A DNA stretch of 64,000 nucleotides from JAJZGK01 sp035538795 (GTDB lineage Bacteria; Pseudomonadota; Alphaproteobacteria; Rhodospirillales; Magnetospirillaceae): assembly GCA_035538795.1 (NCBI GenBank), contig DATLJS010000033.1, positions 1 through 64,000 on the forward strand, given 5' to 3'. How positions within the stretch are numbered: position 1 is the first letter of the stretch; every line of letters starts with the position of its first letter. Below are positions 1 through 8,224 of the stretch, piece by piece. The notes beneath the pieces are model-generated. The model did no database searches, was not told where the DNA came from, and was given only the letters and a program-made list of their open reading frames with translations. Position numbers and translations under genes: made by a program.

Positions 1-946
1 CGGCGACCACGGCGAAGCCCTTGCCGGCCTCGCCGGCGCGGGCCGCCTCGATGGTGGCGTTCAGGGCCAGCAGGTTGGTCTGGCTGGCGATGTTGTTGAT
101 CAGCTTGACCACCTCGCCGATCTTGCCGGCGGCTTCGGCCAGGCTCTGCACCATGATGTTGGCCCGTTCAGCCTCTTCCACCGCCGCCGAGGCGATATGG
201 TTGGAATGGCTGACCTGGCGGTTGATTTCATGAATCGAGGCCGAAAGCTGATCGGTGGCGGCGGCCACGGTCTGGACGTTGGCGGAAGCCTGCTGGGCGG
301 ATTCACTGACGGCATAGGCCTGTTGCGAGGTCTGCTGGGCGCTGGCTGTCAAAGATTGGGCCGTGTCATGCAGCAACGAGGCCGACGAGGCGACCACATC
401 CACCATGCTGGAGACGTCCTTTTCGAAGGTGTCGGCATGGTGGCGCAGCACGTCCTGGGCGTCTTCGTTGGTGACGCGGATATACATCGTCACGGCGATT
501 TCCTGCTCCATCGCCATGGCCTTGCCCAAGGCGGCGACGGTGGCCGCCAATTTTTGGGGCTTTTTGGCGAGAAGCAGGCAGGCCGTTTCATTGATGCTCC
601 AGGCCAGCCGCGACAAGCCGCCGATATACCAGCGGGGTTCGATGCCGGCCTTGGCGCGGGCGATGGCCGATTTGACGATGGAATCGAAATATTCCTGGTC
701 AAAGCGGGCGGGCAGGACGTTGTCGAGGATATGGGCTTTCTGGCGGCGTTTCAGCTCTTCGTAGCTGGCCATTTTCTGGTAGGCGCCGGCTGCCTCGGGG
801 GAACGGTCCACCGCGGCATAGAGATCGTTCACGATGCGATCCATGTGCGGTTCAATCAAGGGGAGAAAGTCTTGAAGGATTTTCCGCGTGGATTCGTCAA
901 TGCCGAGATAACGAATGCGTCCATCTTGATCGATCTTGTAATCCAT
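1..946 (-). CDS. Globin-coupled methyl-accepting chemotaxis protein (3' end cut by window)
   Basis: The frame starts at an ATG at 944-946 and stays open to base 1, giving 315 codons. Residues about 10-165 look like a protoglobin/HemAT-type sensor domain, including the WYIGG motif near residues 106-110. The rest is an MCP signalling helix with the conserved hairpin-tip region (NLLALNATIEAARAGEAGKG) just before the window edge. No membrane segment is visible, so it should be a soluble transducer acting on CheA/CheW. HemAT-like proteins sense oxygen through a heme bound by a proximal His before the WY motif. Here that position reads Arg98 in ARAKAGIEPRWY, so heme binding is doubtful. The start is preceded only by a weak purine tract. 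Confidence 0.88.
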   Translation of the reverse strand, partial: MDYKIDQDGRIRYLGIDESTRKILQDFLPLIEPHMDRIVNDLYAAVDRSPEAAGAYQKMASYEELKRRQKAHILDNVLPARFDQEYFDSIVKSAIARAKAGIEPRWYIGGLSRLAWSINETACLLLAKKPQKLAATVAALGKAMAMEQEIAVTMYIRVTNEDAQDVLRHHADTFEKDVSSMVDVVASSASLLHDTAQSLTASAQQTSQQAYAVSESAQQASANVQTVAAATDQLSASIHEINRQVSHSNHIASAAVEEAERANIMVQSLAEAAGKIGEVVKLINNIASQTNLLALNATIEAARAGEAGKGFAVVA

Positions 947-1198
947 AGCCCTGACCCCTTTTGTTCTTGCTGAGTAGTTTGTGATTTTATTCCGGTGAAG
1001 TTTCATTTTTATTATTGGGTTTCCCCCATCGAGATGGGTTCTACGCCTACCTTTGACCATATGTTGTCTGGTTATTTGTGTCGAGTGGCTTGGAGCAATC
1101 TTTAATCGTACCGTCCGGGATTCGGCTTAAGGCATATCTTGGCCATTGCTGTCGCGGACAGCCCGGCTTCCTGTTGCTCAGGGGCTCAGCCTGAGGTA

Positions 1199-1226
1199 CA
1201 CCCGCCCAACAAAGCGGGTGAGGAAA
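1199..1226 (+). promoter_or_regulatory. Hairpin overlapping the hpnC ribosome-binding site
   Basis: CACCCGC (1199-1205) and GCGGGTG (1214-1220) form a perfect 7-bp stem with an 8-nt loop. The stem ends on the first base of the GAGGAAA ribosome-binding site of hpnC (start 1228). A second small inverted repeat (CTCAGG 1177-1182, CCTGAG 1190-1195) lies just upstream. The rest of the 947-1227 gap shows no gene. A role in translation control is inferred. Confidence 0.4.
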
Positions 1227-1227
1227 C

Positions 1228-1980
1228 ATGGCGAAAACGGCGGCGGACGAAAATTTTCCCGTTGGCTCGTGGTTGATCCCCGCGCCTTTGCGCCGCCATG
1301 TCCGCGCTTTCTACGCCTTTGCCCGCGAAGCCGACGATATCGCCGATGATCCAGATCTGTCCGGCGAGGAAAAACTGCTGCGCCTGGACGCCATGGAAGG
1401 TCTGCTGGACGGTCTTTCCCCCGCCTTGTCTCCCGTCCTGCGTCCCCATGCGCGCACCCTGTTGTCGGCTTTCCGACAAGATGCCCGGCAGGATCGCATG
1501 ACGGATTGGGGGACGCTGATGGATTACTGTCGGCGGTCGGCGGCTCCGGTCGGACGCATGCTGCTGGACTTGCATGGCGAGGAACCGGCGCTCTATCCGG
1601 CGTCGGACGCCTTGTGCGCGGCCTTGCAGGTGATCAACCATCTTCAGGACTGCGGAGACGATTACCGCCGCTTGGCGCGGGTCTATCTGCCGCTGGACTG
1701 GATGGCGGCTGCGGACATTGCCGACCTGGGGGCTGTACGGTCAAGCCGGGCGTTGCGGATGGTTCTGGATCAGGTGATCGCTCATACCTGGCCCCTGTTG
1801 GAACAGGCGGAAGAGTTGACGAATATCCGTCATCGCCGGCTGCGACTCGAAGCCGGGATCATTCTGGCTTTGGCCCGCCGGCTGCTGAAGCGTCTTGAGG
1901 TCTGCGATCCCTTGGCCGGACCGGTAAAGCTGTCGCCCTTCGCCAAGCTGGCGGCCGTCGCCGGAGGGCTGGCGGGATGA
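1228..1980 (+). CDS. hpnC: Hydroxysqualene synthase HpnC (squalene/phytoene synthase family)
   Basis: This 250-residue protein belongs to the trans-isoprenyl diphosphate synthase family. It has the two Asp-rich metal-binding motifs, DDIADD at residues 36-41 and QDCGDD at 140-145, and the HpnC-like N-terminus ENFPVGSWLIPAPLR. In hopanoid bacteria HpnC converts presqualene diphosphate, made by HpnD, to hydroxysqualene. The gene overlaps hpnD by four bases (ATGA), so the two are translationally coupled. The start follows a GAGGAAA ribosome-binding site that sits at the foot of a hairpin. The usual third partner, the FAD-dependent reductase hpnE, is not adjacent. Family assignment is firm; the HpnC subtype rests on the N-terminal motif and the pairing with HpnD. 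Confidence 0.9.
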   Translation: MAKTAADENFPVGSWLIPAPLRRHVRAFYAFAREADDIADDPDLSGEEKLLRLDAMEGLLDGLSPALSPVLRPHARTLLSAFRQDARQDRMTDWGTLMDYCRRSAAPVGRMLLDLHGEEPALYPASDALCAALQVINHLQDCGDDYRRLARVYLPLDWMAAADIADLGAVRSSRALRMVLDQVIAHTWPLLEQAEELTNIRHRRLRLEAGIILALARRLLKRLEVCDPLAGPVKLSPFAKLAAVAGGLAG

Positions 1981-2789
1981 GCGGCGGGCGGAGCAGCTCT
2001 TTTTTTCTGGCGATGCGCCTGTTGGGAGGACGGCGGCGGCGAGCCATGTTCGCCCTGTATGATTTCTGCCGCGCTGTGGACGATGTGGTCGACGAAGGCG
2101 ACGCCGCTCCAGGCCAGCGGCTTGCCGAGCTGGAGGCCTGGCGGGAGCGGGTGAAACGCCTGTATGGGCGTCCGCCGGAAACGCCATTGGCCAAGGCCGT
2201 GGTGGAATTCGGTTTGCCCGAGGGCGATCTGCTGGCGGTCATCGATGGCATGGCCATGGACGCCGAAGGATTGATGCGGCGTCCGTCGGCAGCCTGCCTT
2301 GAGCTTTACTGCGACCGGGCGGCGGCGGCGGTGGGGCGTTTGACCCTGCGGATCTTCGGCCTTGCCGGCAGCGACATGGACGCTCTGGCTTCGGCTTTGG
2401 GTTCGGCCTTGCAGCGCACCAACATTCTGCGGGATCTGGCCGAAGACGCTGGGCGTGGCCGTCTTTACCTTCCCGATGAATTGCTGAGCGCCTATGGCAT
2501 CGCCTCTGGCGATCCGGCAGAGGTTCTGGCTGATCCGGCCTTGCCGGCGGTTTGTGCCGCTCTGGCGGCTCTGGCCCGTCTGAATTATGCCCGTGCCCAT
2601 CGTCTGATGGCGGCGCGCCGCTGCCGTGTTCTGAGGTCGGCCGGGTTGATGGCGGCGGTTTACGGTCTGCAACTGGACCGCTTGCAGGCGGCCGGTTGGC
2701 GAGGCACGCCCCGGCTGAGCCTGTTCACCAAGCTTATGCTTGCCATACGTTGGGTGGTGCTGCCCCGCCCTTGGAACGATGCCGCATAA
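1977..2789 (+). CDS. hpnD: Presqualene diphosphate synthase HpnD
   Basis: The 270-residue protein has the HpnD signature SSSFFLAMRLL near the N-terminus, the first Asp-rich motif DDVVDE at 35-40 and the second in NILRDLAEDAGRGR near 149-162. It should condense two farnesyl diphosphates to presqualene diphosphate, the substrate of HpnC, on the way to squalene and hopanoids. The start overlaps the hpnC stop by four bases. The next genes downstream are two small unknown proteins with their own apparent promoter, so the pair hpnC-hpnD seems to be the whole operon. Confidence 0.9.
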   Translation: MSGGRSSSFFLAMRLLGGRRRRAMFALYDFCRAVDDVVDEGDAAPGQRLAELEAWRERVKRLYGRPPETPLAKAVVEFGLPEGDLLAVIDGMAMDAEGLMRRPSAACLELYCDRAAAAVGRLTLRIFGLAGSDMDALASALGSALQRTNILRDLAEDAGRGRLYLPDELLSAYGIASGDPAEVLADPALPAVCAALAALARLNYARAHRLMAARRCRVLRSAGLMAAVYGLQLDRLQAAGWRGTPRLSLFTKLMLAIRWVVLPRPWNDAA

Positions 2790-2823
2790 CTCCGATGAGA
2801 GTCGGAAACACCCCTCCGACAAA

Positions 2824-2851
2824 TTGTTCGCCGGTTATCCTTCATTACAAT
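2824..2851 (+). promoter_or_regulatory. Candidate sigma-70 promoter for the small paralog pair
   Basis: TTGTTC (2824-2829) and TACAAT (2846-2851) are separated by 16 bases. The -10 matches the consensus at five of six positions and the -35 at three. It lies 40 bases before the first small gene and after the hpnD stop. A short inverted repeat, GTCGGA/TCCGAC at 2801-2820, lies just upstream. Confidence 0.4.
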
Positions 2852-2890
2852 AAGGACAGATAAGAAACGGCCTGGCAATTGGAGGGAACC

Positions 2891-3079
2891 ATGATCAAAG
2901 GCTATCAGGAATTGAACCGGTTGGGTGATCTGTTGGAAGCCGAATTGGATGGTCGTCACTTCGACAGTGACGAAGTGAATCGTCTGGCCTCCGCCATCGC
3001 CCAACTTTATCCAGGCATTTCGGGAACATTGAGCCGGATGCTGGAACGTCAGCGGGACAGCGCCAAGCGAGCGGCGTAA
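2891..3079 (+). CDS. Small conserved protein of unknown function, copy 1
   Basis: This 62-residue protein begins at an ATG seven bases after a GGAGGG ribosome-binding site. A TTG at 2879 would add four residues but would place the ribosome-binding site inside the gene. It aligns along most of its length with the next gene: both read L-x2-LLEAE-x2-G-x2-FD, then LAS-x-I, then YP, then M-x-ER-x-RD. It is predicted to be helical, charged and soluble, with no signal peptide or membrane segment. I do not recognise the family. Its place after hpnCD may be coincidental because a separate promoter is visible. Confidence 0.75.
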   Translation: MIKGYQELNRLGDLLEAELDGRHFDSDEVNRLASAIAQLYPGISGTLSRMLERQRDSAKRAA

Positions 3080-3136
3080 CTGACGCGATAACCGAACGGT
3101 CACTGGTTTTCGGCGATCTCAAAGGAGTATTCTGCA

Positions 3137-3343
3137 ATGCAGCAATTTCTCGGGAGAGGTTCGGTGCTAGACGATTTCCGTGACATGGATCGCCTCAGTC
3201 TTCTTCTGGAGGCGGAGTATAACGGTCATCCCTTCGACCCGTCGGAAGCTCATCAATTGGCTTCGCGGATTTCCCGTTCTTATCCGGATGTGGCCCGTAC
3301 CCTCAATCTGATGATGGAACGCCACAGGGATAAGCGGAATTAG
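3137..3343 (+). CDS. Small conserved protein of unknown function, copy 2
   Basis: This 68-residue protein follows a strong AAAGGAG ribosome-binding site 11 bases before its ATG. It is a tandem paralog of the preceding 62-residue protein, sharing the LLEAE, FD-x2-E, LAS, YP and ER-x-RD positions. The 57-base gap between them has no terminator, so they are probably cotranscribed. A strong terminator follows. Function is unknown; the two could form a heterodimer or a helical regulatory pair, but nothing in the sequence proves this. Confidence 0.78.
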   Translation: MQQFLGRGSVLDDFRDMDRLSLLLEAEYNGHPFDPSEAHQLASRISRSYPDVARTLNLMMERHRDKRN

Positions 3344-3378
3344 TTTCCCCCCTTAAGAAAATCCCCCAAGAAACTGAC

Positions 3379-3410
3379 CCCCCGGATGAGGCCATCCGGG
3401 GGTTTTCTTT
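3379..3410 (+). terminator. Rho-independent terminator, probably bidirectional
   Basis: CCCCCGGATG (3379-3388) pairs with CATCCGGGGG (3393-3402) in a 10-bp stem, followed by TTTTCTTT. It separates the plus-strand small genes from the 3' end of uppP on the minus strand at 3412. Confidence 0.85.
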
Positions 3411-3411
3411 C

Positions 3412-4248
3412 TTACAGACTAAGATACGCGACGGCGCCGGCGCCGACGACCCAGCAGTAATAGGCGAAGGGATTCAGCGCCTCGAATTCATGCTTGCGGA
3501 AATAATGCATGAGGAAAGCGATCGAGGCGAAGGCGGTGATAGCCGCGACGACGCCGCCGATCAGGGAAATTTCCAGCATGCCCGACGCCGTTTCGGTGCG
3601 CAAAAGCTTGGGCACCTCCAAAATCGCGGCGCCCAGGATGACCGGGGTGGCGATCAGGAACGAGAAGTGAGCCGAGGCGCGGTGGCTCAGGCCGGACAGC
3701 AGACCGCCGACCATGGTGGCGCCCGAACGGGAGATGCCGGGAAAGAAAGCGGTGCATTGCCACAGGCCGATGGCCAAGGCGCCTTTCCAGGTCAATTGGC
3801 TGAGGTCGCCTTTGGAATCTCCCAGCTTCTTGCGCAGGCGTTCGCCGAAGAACAGCAAGAAGCCGTTGACGAACAGAAACGCGGCGGCAATGGTCGGCAC
3901 GCCGAACAGATCCTTCAGCTTATGTTCGAACAGGGCGCCCAGCAGGCCGGCGGGGATGGTGGCGACGATCATCAGCATCAGGACGCGCCGATGAAAGGCG
4001 CGGTGATGGGCCGGACCGCGGAACTGGCCGGTCAGAATATCAAACCAGTCGCGCCAGAAATACAGCAGCAGAGCGGCGGCGGTGCCCAGGTGCAGGACGA
4101 CCAGGAACGGCAGGAATTCGGGAGCCTTTTGGTCGATTCCCAAGTCGAGAACGCCCGGCAAAATGACGGCGTGGCCCAGGCTGGAAACAGGAAAAAGCTC
4201 CGTCACGCCTTGCAATACGGCGATAAAAATGGCGAGCAGGACGGACAT
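3412..4248 (-). CDS. uppP: Undecaprenyl-diphosphatase
   Basis: The 278-residue polytopic membrane protein recycles undecaprenyl diphosphate to the monophosphate carrier lipid for peptidoglycan synthesis and gives low-level bacitracin resistance. The family motif QGVTELFPVSSLGH (residues 13-26) contains the catalytic Glu17 and the Ser/His pair, and the second motif FPGISRSG lies near 169-176. About seven hydrophobic segments are visible and the length is typical. It appears to be a single-gene unit, with 83 non-coding bases between it and the kinase operon upstream on the same strand. Confidence 0.95.
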   Translation of the reverse strand: MSVLLAIFIAVLQGVTELFPVSSLGHAVILPGVLDLGIDQKAPEFLPFLVVLHLGTAAALLLYFWRDWFDILTGQFRGPAHHRAFHRRVLMLMIVATIPAGLLGALFEHKLKDLFGVPTIAAAFLFVNGFLLFFGERLRKKLGDSKGDLSQLTWKGALAIGLWQCTAFFPGISRSGATMVGGLLSGLSHRASAHFSFLIATPVILGAAILEVPKLLRTETASGMLEISLIGGVVAAITAFASIAFLMHYFRKHEFEALNPFAYYCWVVGAGAVAYLSL

Positions 4249-4331
4249 CGATGCACTCCGGATGGGCGGGGGCGAAGGCGGCGGGAGGATACCCGCGCCG
4301 AAGTTGGGGCAACTCTATGTCATTGGTCAGG

Positions 4332-7151
4332 TCAGGGCAACCAGCGGGCCAAGGCAGCCTTCAAACGTTCAAGATCGACGGGCTTGGGCAGGAAGTCGTC
4401 CATGCCGGCCTCATGGCATTCACGCACTTCGTCCGAGGTGGCGGCGGCGGTGAAGGCGATGATGGGGGTGTGGCGGCCCTTCACCTCCTCGGCGCGTATC
4501 AGCCTGGCCAAGGCGAAGCCGTCCATTTCCGGCATGTGGCAGTCGGTCAGGACCAAATGGTATTGCCCCGACCGCCAAGCCTCCAGGGCCTGAAGGCCGT
4601 CGGTGGCGATTTCCGCTTCATGCCCCAGCAGGCGCAGCAGACGGGTGATGACCATGCGGTTTACCGGATTGTCTTCGGCCACCAGAATGCGAGGCAGGAC
4701 CTGATCGTCGTTCTTGGCCGGAACGGCGGCGATCGCCGGTTGCGGCTGCGGGCGCGACGGCGCGGCATGGCCCAAAGCCGCCAGGGCGCTGCGCAGCAGG
4801 GCGCCGCGCCGCAAGGGGCGGGCGATGACCGGCATGGGGTTGTCGCCCAGGCTGCGTTCCCGCCGAGCCACCAGCACGGCGGGCTGATTGGCGGAATCCG
4901 GGAAATGGTCGGCGTCGGCGACAATCAGTCCGGCGGTTTCCGTGCGGGATGCCAGAACGGCCCCGGCGGCGGTCAGATAGCGGGCGGCGGCTTCATGTTC
5001 GAAGGGATCCGGCAGGTTCAGAGCCACCACCACGCCGTCGAGGCGCATGCGCGGCAGCTCGGGGCTGCAAGGGGCGGTGCTGGGGTCCAGGGTCAGGTCG
5101 ACGGTGAAGGTCGACCCCTGGCCCAACTGGCTGTCCAGCTGAATGCTGCCGCCCATCAGATCCACCAGATGGCGGCAAATGGACAAGCCCAGCCCGGTGC
5201 CGCCAAAGCGGCGGGTGGTGGTTTCATCGGCCTGGGAGAAGGGGCGGAACAGCTTTTCCCGCGCTTCCTCGGAAATACCGATGCCGGTGTCTTGAACCGA
5301 CAACAGCAGGCGGGTGCCCCGAGGGCCGGTTTCCAGCAGTTCGGCCCGCAGAACAACATGGCCGCGTTCGGTGAACTTGACGGCGTTGCCCAGCAAATTG
5401 AACAAAATCTGGCGCAGTCGCACCGGATCGCCGGTCAGCCAGGCCGGAAGATTCGGATCGACCACCGTGACCAGCGACACGCCCTTTTTGAATGCCGATT
5501 GCGCCAGGATCTCGGCGGTGCTTTCCACCAGATGGGAAAGCGAGACGGGGGCATGTTCCAACGCCATCTTGCCCGCCTCAATCTTCGAGAAATCGAGGAT
5601 ATCGTTGATGATGGTCAGCAACGAGGCGGCGCTTTCACGGACGACGCCCACCAGTTCCATCTGTTCGTCATCCAGGCGGGTATGCTGTAGCAAGTCCAGC
5701 ATGCCTTGCACGCCGGTCATGGGCGTGCGGATTTCATGGCTCATGGTGGCAAGGAACTGGCTTTTGGCCCGGTTGGCGGCTTCGGCCTGGGCACGGGCGG
5801 CGATCAGCTCCCGCTGCTGACGGCGTTCCTCGGTGACGTCCAGACAGACATAGACATGGCCGCCGCCTTCCATCTGGTTACGGCGAAGCTGCACGATGCG
5901 GCCGTCGGGAAATTCGATCTCTTCGCTGTTGCCGTCGCCCAGCACGGTGCGGGCGCGGGCCATCTCGGCGATGCGGCCTTCGATCTCGCCGAAACGGACG
6001 GATGGAGACAGTTCGGGCAAGTCGAGCAGTTCCAGGGCGCGGGGATTGCTGACCACCAGCACCCCCTGTTCGTCGACGGCGGCCAGGCCGTCGCTCATGC
6101 TGGCCAGGGTGGCCTCCAGCAGGCGGGATTTCTCCTGAGCCTCGCGGGTGCGGTCGGCCACCTGCTGTTCAAGCGTGTTGTTCAGCGCCGTCAGGTCTTC
6201 GTACAGACAGACATTGTCGAAACCGATGGCCACCTTCGAGCAGAACACTTCCAAAAGGGTGCGTTCATCGGCGGTGAACGGTTCCGGGCGCCGCAGGAAA
6301 AAGACGTTGGCTCCGTGATCGTGGGTGCGGAACACCAGGATGCAGCGGTCCTGGGCGAAGATGTTGCGTTGAGTTTTGAACGCGTCCTCGATCTCGGCGC
6401 AAATCTCGTCGGGGAGGCAGCTGCGCAGGGGATGGCCGACATGGGTGGAAAAGCCACGGGTGGCGGCCAGAATAATGATCTCGTCGCGGTTGGCGAAGCC
6501 GTCCTTGACCTGACAGCACAGCACCGAGCCTTCCTTGCCGCGCAGCAGGGCTTCCAGCTGAATGATGGCGCCTTCGACGAATTCCCGCATGGAGCGCTTA
6601 TCGAACAGCGACGACGAGGCGTTGAGAATTTTCTCAAGGCCGATCCGGTTGCGCTCGATGGCGACGATGTCCTGATAGGAGCGCAAAGAGGCCACCATGG
6701 TGGTGAACAGTTTTTGCGCCGTCAGTTCGGTCTTGGACTTATAATCGTTGATGTCGTAATTGACGATGACGTCCCGCTCGGGGGCTTGGCCGGGCTGGCC
6801 GGTGCGCAAGACGATGCGTGACCGCTTGTTGCCCATTTCGCCGCGGATGACGCGGACCAGTTGCAGGCCGGCATCCTCGCTTTCCATCACCACGTCCAGC
6901 AAGATGACGGCGACGTCGGTGCGCTGCTCCAGAACCTTCCGCGCTTCAGCGGCCGAATAGGCGGAAAGCAGTTCGGCGCCGCGGCCCTGAAAGACGAATT
7001 TCTTCAGCAGCAGACGGGTCATGTCGTGGATCTGCGGGTCGTCGTCCACCACCAGGATGGTCCAGGGATCCAGATAATCCACGGCTTGAGGGGCGGAGCC
7101 TTGGGCTTCGTCCTCGTCGTCGCCGAAAAGAAGGTCGTCGTCTGCCGTCAT
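4332..7151 (-). CDS. Hybrid histidine kinase/response regulator (REC-DUF3369-PAS-HisKA-HATPase-REC)
   Basis: This 939-residue cytoplasmic protein carries a receiver (residues about 31-155, phospho-acceptor Asp86), a DUF3369 region (about 175-320), a coiled coil and a PAS-like domain (about 345-440). The kinase core follows, with phospho-acceptor His472 in MSHEIRTP, Asn589 in the N box, and GTGLGLS near 651. Residues 705-795 look like a receiver relic lacking the acidic pocket, and a second intact receiver (820-939) has Asp870. Its start overlaps the stop of the upstream histidine kinase by four bases (ATGA), which argues for coupled production. No output domain such as GGDEF, EAL or a DNA-binding domain is present, so an unlinked partner probably carries the output. 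It is the last gene of the siaB-siaC operon. Confidence 0.92.
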   Translation of the reverse strand: MTADDDLLFGDDEDEAQGSAPQAVDYLDPWTILVVDDDPQIHDMTRLLLKKFVFQGRGAELLSAYSAAEARKVLEQRTDVAVILLDVVMESEDAGLQLVRVIRGEMGNKRSRIVLRTGQPGQAPERDVIVNYDINDYKSKTELTAQKLFTTMVASLRSYQDIVAIERNRIGLEKILNASSSLFDKRSMREFVEGAIIQLEALLRGKEGSVLCCQVKDGFANRDEIIILAATRGFSTHVGHPLRSCLPDEICAEIEDAFKTQRNIFAQDRCILVFRTHDHGANVFFLRRPEPFTADERTLLEVFCSKVAIGFDNVCLYEDLTALNNTLEQQVADRTREAQEKSRLLEATLASMSDGLAAVDEQGVLVVSNPRALELLDLPELSPSVRFGEIEGRIAEMARARTVLGDGNSEEIEFPDGRIVQLRRNQMEGGGHVYVCLDVTEERRQQRELIAARAQAEAANRAKSQFLATMSHEIRTPMTGVQGMLDLLQHTRLDDEQMELVGVVRESAASLLTIINDILDFSKIEAGKMALEHAPVSLSHLVESTAEILAQSAFKKGVSLVTVVDPNLPAWLTGDPVRLRQILFNLLGNAVKFTERGHVVLRAELLETGPRGTRLLLSVQDTGIGISEEAREKLFRPFSQADETTTRRFGGTGLGLSICRHLVDLMGGSIQLDSQLGQGSTFTVDLTLDPSTAPCSPELPRMRLDGVVVALNLPDPFEHEAAARYLTAAGAVLASRTETAGLIVADADHFPDSANQPAVLVARRERSLGDNPMPVIARPLRRGALLRSALAALGHAAPSRPQPQPAIAAVPAKNDDQVLPRILVAEDNPVNRMVITRLLRLLGHEAEIATDGLQALEAWRSGQYHLVLTDCHMPEMDGFALARLIRAEEVKGRHTPIIAFTAAATSDEVRECHEAGMDDFLPKPVDLERLKAALARWLP

Positions 7152-8194
7152 GCCGTTCCTTCAATGCCTTCCTTAGGCGCGATGCGGGGGAAGAGAAGAG
7201 TGAAGCAGGTTCCCTTTCCAAGCTCGCTTTCTACGGCAATCTGCCCTTTCAGCGAGCCGGTGACTATATTGAATACGATATGCATCCCCAAGCCGTTCCC
7301 GCCTGATCCCCGTTTGGTGGTGAAGAAGGGGTCGAAGATGCGGTTGCGGATGTCCGGACTCATGCCCGCGCCGTTATCGTGATAGCGCAGTTCGATCATA
7401 TCGCCGTCCAGCTTGCGGGCCTGGATGACGATTTTTCCGCCGCGATGGGCCTCGAAGCCGTGGATCACCGAATTCATGACGAAATTCGTCAGAACCTGGG
7501 ATAAGGCGCCGGGATAGCCGTCCAGTTCCAGGTCGTCGGGGCAATCGACCTCCACCTCCACCTGGCCTTGACGCAATTTGGGGGTCAGGCTGCGCAAAAC
7601 CTCCTGCATATAGCTTTTTAGCCCGAAGCGCCGACGTTCCGAGGTGGTCTGGTCGACGGCCACCTGCTTGAAGCCGTGAATCAGTTGGGCGGCGCGGTCG
7701 CAGTTGGACAGGATCAGCGCCGTGGCCTCGCTGGCGGTGGTGATGTAGTCCTGGAAATCGGACTTCTTGATGCGTCCTTCCTCGAACAGGCGGCGCACGT
7801 CGACGGTGGTGTCGGCGAGATGCGACGCCGAAGACAGGGCGATGCCGACGGGGGTGTTGATTTCGTGGGCGACGCCGGCCACTAAGGCGCCCAAGGATGC
7901 CAGTTTTTCCGCCTGGATCAGACTTTCCTGGGCTTCCTTCAGCCGTTGCAGAGCCTGCTCGGCTTCTTCGCGGCGGCGGTGCAGTTCCTGGTTGACGGCC
8001 GAAAGCTGTTCCTGCTGGCGATCGGACACGCGCACCAGCCGGCGTTGTTCGCGCATGCTTTTGCGATAGGCGTCGACCAGCGTGACCACGCCTTCGCGCA
8101 GGTCGGAAGGCGCGCCTTCGGCTTCCAGCCTCAGACTAAGCTGCAGGCCGCCTTCCAGGACTTTCTCTTCGTTGTCGAAAAGATTGAATGCCAT
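7148..8194 (-). CDS. Cytosolic sensor histidine kinase of the sia operon
   Basis: The 348-residue protein has no membrane segment. Residues 1-45 are a short helical region, 45-95 a coiled coil, then the dimerisation/phosphoacceptor domain with His110 in GVAHEINTP, and a HATPase domain with the N box at NFVMNSVIHG, then DNGAGM, FDPFFTTKRGSG and GLGMHIV. It probably phosphorylates a receiver of the hybrid protein encoded directly after it with a four-base overlap. It follows siaC by 30 bases. In Pseudomonas the corresponding slot holds the diguanylate cyclase SiaD, the target of SiaC, so this kinase is the prime candidate for SiaC control. That role is inferred from gene order. A perfect inverted repeat sits directly before its start codon. 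Confidence 0.9.
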   Translation of the reverse strand: MAFNLFDNEEKVLEGGLQLSLRLEAEGAPSDLREGVVTLVDAYRKSMREQRRLVRVSDRQQEQLSAVNQELHRRREEAEQALQRLKEAQESLIQAEKLASLGALVAGVAHEINTPVGIALSSASHLADTTVDVRRLFEEGRIKKSDFQDYITTASEATALILSNCDRAAQLIHGFKQVAVDQTTSERRRFGLKSYMQEVLRSLTPKLRQGQVEVEVDCPDDLELDGYPGALSQVLTNFVMNSVIHGFEAHRGGKIVIQARKLDGDMIELRYHDNGAGMSPDIRNRIFDPFFTTKRGSGGNGLGMHIVFNIVTGSLKGQIAVESELGKGTCFTLLFPRIAPKEGIEGTA

Positions 8195-8195
8195 G

Positions 8196-8212
8196 GCGCC
8201 GTCCGACGGCGC
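8196..8212 (-). promoter_or_regulatory. Perfect inverted repeat covering the kinase translation start region
   Basis: GCGCCGTC and GACGGCGC flank a single base, directly upstream of the ATG at 8194 and 13 bases past the siaC stop. Folded as RNA it would give a stem of about six pairs that hides the ribosome-binding region, so kinase translation could depend on ribosomes finishing siaC. The effect is inferred. Confidence 0.4.
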
Positions 8213-8224
8213 AGGGAAGGCGCC

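Noticed and set aside
4251..5690. Long plus-strand open frame opposite the hybrid kinase
   Set aside because: High-GC coding DNA creates long antisense frames. This one is His/Gln/Gly-rich, lacks a ribosome-binding site and family pattern, and the minus frame is a clear kinase.
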